This document shows, piece after piece, positions 5,838 to 8,752 of a stretch of 8,752 bases of DNA. Every line of letters starts with the position of its first letter. The first letter of the stretch is position 1. The stretch comes from Prochloron sp. SP5CPC1 (lineage in GTDB: Bacteria > Cyanobacteriota > Cyanobacteriia > Cyanobacteriales > Prochloraceae), in assembly GCA_014323965.1 (NCBI GenBank), contig JACONB010000053.1:1-8752 (forward strand), given 5' to 3'. Below the pieces are notes generated by a model. That model worked only from the letters and a program-made list of their open reading frames with translations, was not told the origin of the DNA and did no database searches. The position numbers and the translations under genes were made by a program.

Positions 5838-6969
5838 GTTGAGCCAAAGAATAGTAATCCTCTTAAAAGCTATCACTCTCCTAACCATTTTAACTGCCTG
5901 TGGTGCAACAAAAACAAAAGTAAAAGCTGGGAGGCGTGTGTTTCTCGACTTTTCCCTGGAATTTATCGGTGCATACCAACTCCCCAAGACCACTTTCAAT
6001 AATACTCCTGTTGGGGGATTATCTGCTTTAACTTACGATAGGGAAAAGCAACGCTTCTATGCTCTTTCTGACGACCGAAGTCAAGCTCGATTTTATACCC
6101 TCAACCTCCGGATAACTACCACAGCTACGGGTGAAATTATTCTGGAGGAAATAGAAGTAGAAGGTGTCACCTTTCTCACGGATGAAAACGGAAACCCCTA
6201 CCAAGAGGGAACTGTGGATACGGAAGGAATTGCTCTTGCGAGCAGTTCCACCCTATTTATTGCCAGCGAAGGAGTTACTAATAAAGGAATAGCGCCCTTT
6301 GTGGGAGAATTTGACCTTCAGACAGGTAAATTACAGCAAAGTTTAACCATTCCTGAACGCTATTTACCTACTGCAAAAGCAGGTGTGCAGGACAACTTAG
6401 GTTTTGAAGCTTTAACCCTCTCACCTCATAGTTTAACCACAACCGATCCCTTTCGTTTATTTACTGCTACCGAGTCAGCACTGCTCCAGGATAATTCAGA
6501 AGAGCAAAACAGAGCACCTATTCGTCTACTCCACTATCTCATCAATCCCACAGGGGAATCAATTTTAGTTGCTGAACATCTTTATTTCCTGGATAGTGCT
6601 CCCAGCGACGTTATTTATAATGGTTTGACGGAATTAACTGCTTTAGAAAAAGAGGGTTATTTTCTCAGTTTAGAGCGGACCTTTGGTTTTTCCGGTACTG
6701 GAGCAAAAATTTTCCAAATTGCCATGGGAAATGCTACGGATATATCTAATATTCCCAGCTTAAAAAGAAATACTAGCACCATTCAACCTGTACAAAAGAA
6801 GTTACTGCTAAATTTGGCGGAATTGGGTATAGAATTGGATAATCTAGAAGGTATGACTCTAGGTCCTATCTTACCAGACGGTAGTCAGAGTTTAGTCTTA
6901 ATCAGCGATGATAACTTTAGAAAAGACCAGTTCACTCAATTTCTCCTCTTCAAAATCATTGTCAACTAA
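5827..6969 (+). CDS. Lipoprotein with esterase-like activity of phytase domain
   Basis: The 380-residue protein starts with a basic N-terminus, a hydrophobic segment (about 8-22) and the lipobox LTAC with Cys25, so it is predicted to be an outer-surface or periplasmic lipoprotein. The remainder resembles the phytase-like esterase domain (Pfam PF13449), a beta-propeller: GGLSALTYD (63-71), ALSDDRS (79-85), DTEGIAL (131-137), GFEALTL (192-198), EGMTLGP (341-347) and LISDDNF (358-364). Members are annotated as phytase-like or phosphodiesterase-like, but biochemical proof is sparse, so substrate is uncertain. The ATG lies inside the end of the dipeptidase gene, and the two should be expressed together from the promoter at 5094. 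The stop is followed directly by a repeat block, and no classical terminator is seen. The start is supported by the well-formed signal sequence. Confidence 0.85.
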   Translation: MKNKLSQRIVILLKAITLLTILTACGATKTKVKAGRRVFLDFSLEFIGAYQLPKTTFNNTPVGGLSALTYDREKQRFYALSDDRSQARFYTLNLRITTTATGEIILEEIEVEGVTFLTDENGNPYQEGTVDTEGIALASSSTLFIASEGVTNKGIAPFVGEFDLQTGKLQQSLTIPERYLPTAKAGVQDNLGFEALTLSPHSLTTTDPFRLFTATESALLQDNSEEQNRAPIRLLHYLINPTGESILVAEHLYFLDSAPSDVIYNGLTELTALEKEGYFLSLERTFGFSGTGAKIFQIAMGNATDISNIPSLKRNTSTIQPVQKKLLLNLAELGIELDNLEGMTLGPILPDGSQSLVLISDDNFRKDQFTQFLLFKIIVN

Positions 6970-6972
6970 ATT

Positions 6973-7040
6973 TTGCGTCTTTGCGCCTTTGCGCGAGAAT
7001 TGGAATAAACCGCAGAGACACAGAGAACGCAGAGAGAAGA
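6973..7040. repeat. Inverted pair of CGCAGAG/CTTTGCG-type repeats
   Basis: TTGCGTCTTTGCGCCTTTGC (from 6973) is a three-unit TTGCG repeat. CCGCAGAGACACAGAGAACG (from 7010), continuing to about 7038, is the related purine-rich form on the other strand. In RNA the arms could pair imperfectly with G-U pairs, giving a weak stem just after the lipoprotein stop. A role in transcript ending is possible but unproven; no U-run follows. Confidence 0.5.
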
Positions 7041-7078
7041 ATTAAGAGAGAAATTGAGTTCTAATTCTGCTCAGAACT

Positions 7079-7537
7079 TCAGATTCTTCTATGTGTAACC
7101 AAGATTTGTGTACTTTTGTGCGTGCACATCAAGATAGCCAGCTTCAAAAAGCCGCTTTGGGATTCTTCCCCAAGACCGTCCGGTCCATTCCTTTCCAGAA
7201 ATAGTTGCCAGCGTCTCAAGCGAGAATTCATGAATTGAACTGCATCTGATTCCACTGGTATGGATGCAATATTGGCTGAGATGTCCTCCACGAAGGCAGT
7301 AAAGATATCCTGAAAACGATGGTTAGTCAAAATGAGTTGAAGGGTAAGATATTTCTCGTCGTCACCTGGCAAAACTGCTCGTTTAACCTCAAAACCATTG
7401 GAATCGGGGAATGTCATTCCTGTAGCTAGCGAATGGCGATGAATACGCATCATGAGCAGTCGAGTTCCAGATGGTTTTTCAATGGCTAATCTAAGGTCTT
7501 GCTGTCCTTCAAGGAAAATCCGTATTCCAATACAGAC
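7079..7537 (-). pseudogene. DUF4420 (putative PD-(D/E)XK nuclease) remnant, internally deleted
   Basis: The open frame from 7537 to 7079 reads IRIFLEGQQDLRLAIEKPSG, then YLTLQLILTNHRFQDIFTAF, VEDISANI, and LRRWQLFLER followed by LGEESQ. This order matches the N-terminal half of the DUF4420 family (Pfam PF14390), proposed PD-(D/E)XK nucleases found in defence and restriction-type gene sets. After EESQ the frame loses resemblance and stops at 7079. In another frame, 7154 to 7089 reads RLFEAGYLDVHAQKYTNLGY, which resembles the C-terminal end of the same family. The central part with the expected nuclease core is missing, so an out-of-frame internal deletion is inferred. The frame is closed upstream by TAG at 7538-7540, and the N-terminus is probably also lost. 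An ATG at 7453 would give 124 residues, but a working protein is unlikely. No partner defence genes are in the window. Confidence 0.6.
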
Positions 7538-7668
7538 CTAACTCTTCCTCCGTAGCTCACGAGTCCCAACTGTAGAGTCATGTTGGCGCAGAACCACCGG
7601 AAAAACCGAACTGGCGATGGCAAAACAGTGCTATCGGCGCGATTCAGATTCAAATCGCCTCTTATTCA

Positions 7669-7751
7669 AAAATCAAATAGCCGTCGATTACCGGGCCGCA
7701 AGCGCGATCGCTCTTTCTCCAAAATCAAATAGCCCTGGATTGCCCGACCGC
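7669..7751. repeat. Two-copy imperfect direct repeat
   Basis: AAAATCAAATAGCC followed by a GATT.CC.G.CCGC pattern occurs at 7669-7699 and again at 7721-7751, each about 31 bp, with starts 52 bp apart. The first 14 bases are identical and the second half diverges. The spacer contains the HIP1 octamer. Only two copies are present, so it is not a CRISPR. Confidence 0.6.
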
Positions 7752-8010
7752 TTCGCAACGCTAGTGACGGTGAAACGGTTTATTGAGCGGGTTTCTTGGT
7801 AAAACGCCGCAAAATGCAAAGGCGAGTCGCATTGAGGAATACGCTCGCCGTTGGTTGAAATGGGTTAGGAGTGGAGTGTCGAGGGTTGAGTTAGGTATAG
7901 TCGAGGCAACTGTGCATTACCAGCTCATTTCGCCGTGTTCTGATGCCTTTGTCCTCCATTTTCTAGTTGTGTGCCAACAGGAAAAATTCCTTCTTTACAT
8001 TCATCCCATC

Positions 8011-8066
8011 TCTTCCCCTCGTTCCTGCTTTGCCTTTCTTCCTTTCCCCTTCTCTCTCTCTATCCT
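8011..8066. other. Pyrimidine-rich tract just past the vWA stop codon
   Basis: Only four purines occur in 56 plus-strand bases, with 29 uninterrupted pyrimidines at 8033-8061 including a CTCTCTCTCT run. On the minus strand it is a purine tract beginning directly after the vWA stop. It could affect transcript ending or DNA structure; no function is shown. Confidence 0.6.
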
Positions 8067-8067
8067 G

Positions 8068-8688
8068 TTACAGGTTACCTTGTATTACATCGTAAATAAA
8101 CCGTACTACTCCGTCCTGTGCCACGTTATATTTAACCGATCCTCCCGTTGCCGACGTTATCTTTGTAGCCTGTTTATTAGGTCCCTCCAAATTGTTTGTT
8201 GGTGCCATGCTAAATGCTATAACCTTGATACCTTTCTGTTTTAACATGTCTATGCATTGTTGCGAATTAATCTGCTGGCCCTGAAATCCTACCGGATCGT
8301 GCCCATACTGATCTCCGAACCATGCAATATAACGTTCTGACCCTTGTCGCCATCCTGTTATGAACTCCTGAAACGCGCAGTTGTATAGGGCAAAAATTTG
8401 TGCCTCCGGAGTGTCTCCTCCTCCCGTAGCGGTAATAGCTTGGACCCGTCGTTCTATCAGTGCTGTATCTGCCGTCAGCGGACAGGCATTGTCATAAATA
8501 TCGTGAGAACCATCTCCGACATCGCGATACCATGCCACACCTACGTTCACATCCCACTGTGTTCCTAGTTGTTTGATAAACACCTCCGTAGCATTCTTCA
8601 TGTCTGTCTTCACATTGTTAATTGCTGTACTCATGCTTCCCGTAGCATCGCACATCAAAACAATATCCAGTAAACCTCTCGTCGCCAT
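8068..8688 (-). CDS. von Willebrand factor A (vWA) domain protein
   Basis: The 206-residue protein is essentially one vWA domain. Its metal-ion-dependent adhesion site is visible: DATGSMS (residues 14-20, a DxTxS variant of the usual DxSxS), a later Thr in the 86-88 region and GGGDTPEA (89-96) with Asp92. The first strand is LLDIVLMCDATGS, and IAWFGDQYGHDP (121-132) is typical of the group that includes bacterial relatives of the eukaryotic alpha-kinase-associated vWA domains. Such domains bind protein partners through a divalent metal. There is no signal peptide, membrane segment or extra domain, so a cytoplasmic adaptor or regulator is likely. The start ATG is preceded by GAGGA with a spacing of 9 bases. 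Partner genes may lie beyond the right edge; the genes that follow on this strand are degraded. The specific role is unknown. Confidence 0.88.
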   Translation of the reverse strand: MATRGLLDIVLMCDATGSMSTAINNVKTDMKNATEVFIKQLGTQWDVNVGVAWYRDVGDGSHDIYDNACPLTADTALIERRVQAITATGGGDTPEAQIFALYNCAFQEFITGWRQGSERYIAWFGDQYGHDPVGFQGQQINSQQCIDMLKQKGIKVIAFSMAPTNNLEGPNKQATKITSATGGSVKYNVAQDGVVRFIYDVIQGNL

Positions 8689-8752
8689 AGCCTTTAATCC
8701 TCGAAACTAAATTATATTAACTAGTAAATCACGCCTTTTTCCGAGGGACAAT

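Larger units (their letters stand above)
7538..8067. other. Gene-poor stretch between the DUF4420 remnant and the vWA gene
   Basis: I recognise no gene here on either strand. Plus-strand open frames at 7617-7802 and 7783-8244 give low-complexity or unfamiliar products, and the second runs antisense into the vWA gene. The stretch contains a HIP1 site, a two-copy imperfect repeat (7669-7751) and a pyrimidine-rich tract (8011-8066). It may include worn gene remains, such as the plus-strand piece KASRIEEYARRWLKWVRSGV near 7825-7885, but I cannot assign it to a family. Confidence 0.5.

Noticed and set aside
6973..7040. Rho-independent terminator after the lipoprotein gene
   Set aside because: The inverted arms pair only imperfectly, the loop is long and no T-run follows.
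7669..7751. CRISPR array
   Set aside because: Only two diverged copies with one short spacer containing HIP1, and no cas genes.
7617..8244. Two plus-strand open frames with GTG or TTG-type starts
   Set aside because: Their products are unfamiliar, one overlaps the vWA gene antisense, and no ribosome site supports either.

Overview
The window looks like chromosomal DNA of a cyanobacterium. Supporting signs are three HIP1 octamers (GCGATCGC at 1031, 5255 and 7704), a cyanobacterial-type glycogen synthase, and dispersed short repeats of the CGCAGAG and CCGCAGATGAAC kinds that are typical of cyanobacterial intergenic DNA. I cannot name a genus. There are no rRNA or tRNA genes and no CRISPR array.

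Left part (1-2482): a decayed accessory locus that reads like the remains of an exopolysaccharide or secreted-carbohydrate cluster. It holds a family 2 glycosyltransferase with an out-of-frame internal deletion (52-625, minus), probably interrupted at its 3' end by the hairpin end of another element (about 1-51). Next is a long pseudogene of a secreted glycoside-hydrolase-like protein (690 to about 2046, minus) with several frameshifts and two in-frame stops. Last is a 5'-truncated serine-acetyltransferase-like gene (2057-2482, plus). The last two lie head to head and both lack their 5' ends at the same point (about 2047-2054), which suggests that one deletion removed the intergenic region they shared. 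A nested palindromic repeat (623-700) separates the first two.

Middle part (2475-6969): intact housekeeping genes. Glycogen synthase glgA and a MalK/UgpC-type sugar ABC-transporter ATPase both run on the minus strand. Divergent from the ATPase is a tight two-gene unit: a VanX-like D-Ala-D-Ala dipeptidase overlapping by 11 bp a lipoprotein with an esterase-like/phytase-like beta-propeller domain. Good -10 boxes precede glgA and the dipeptidase. These genes would serve carbon storage, sugar import and cell-wall or periplasmic turnover, but nothing in the sequence ties them into one pathway.

Right part (6970-8752): repeats, then a remnant of a DUF4420 (putative PD-(D/E)XK nuclease) gene (7079-7537, minus) that again carries an internal out-of-frame deletion. 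About 530 bp without a recognisable gene follow, with a short tandem-like repeat and a pyrimidine tract. The window ends with an intact 206-residue von Willebrand factor A domain protein (8068-8688, minus).

I found no convincing new multi-gene system. The most informative signal is repeated gene decay by internal deletion: two genes keep both an upstream and a downstream homologous segment, in different frames, with the middle missing.
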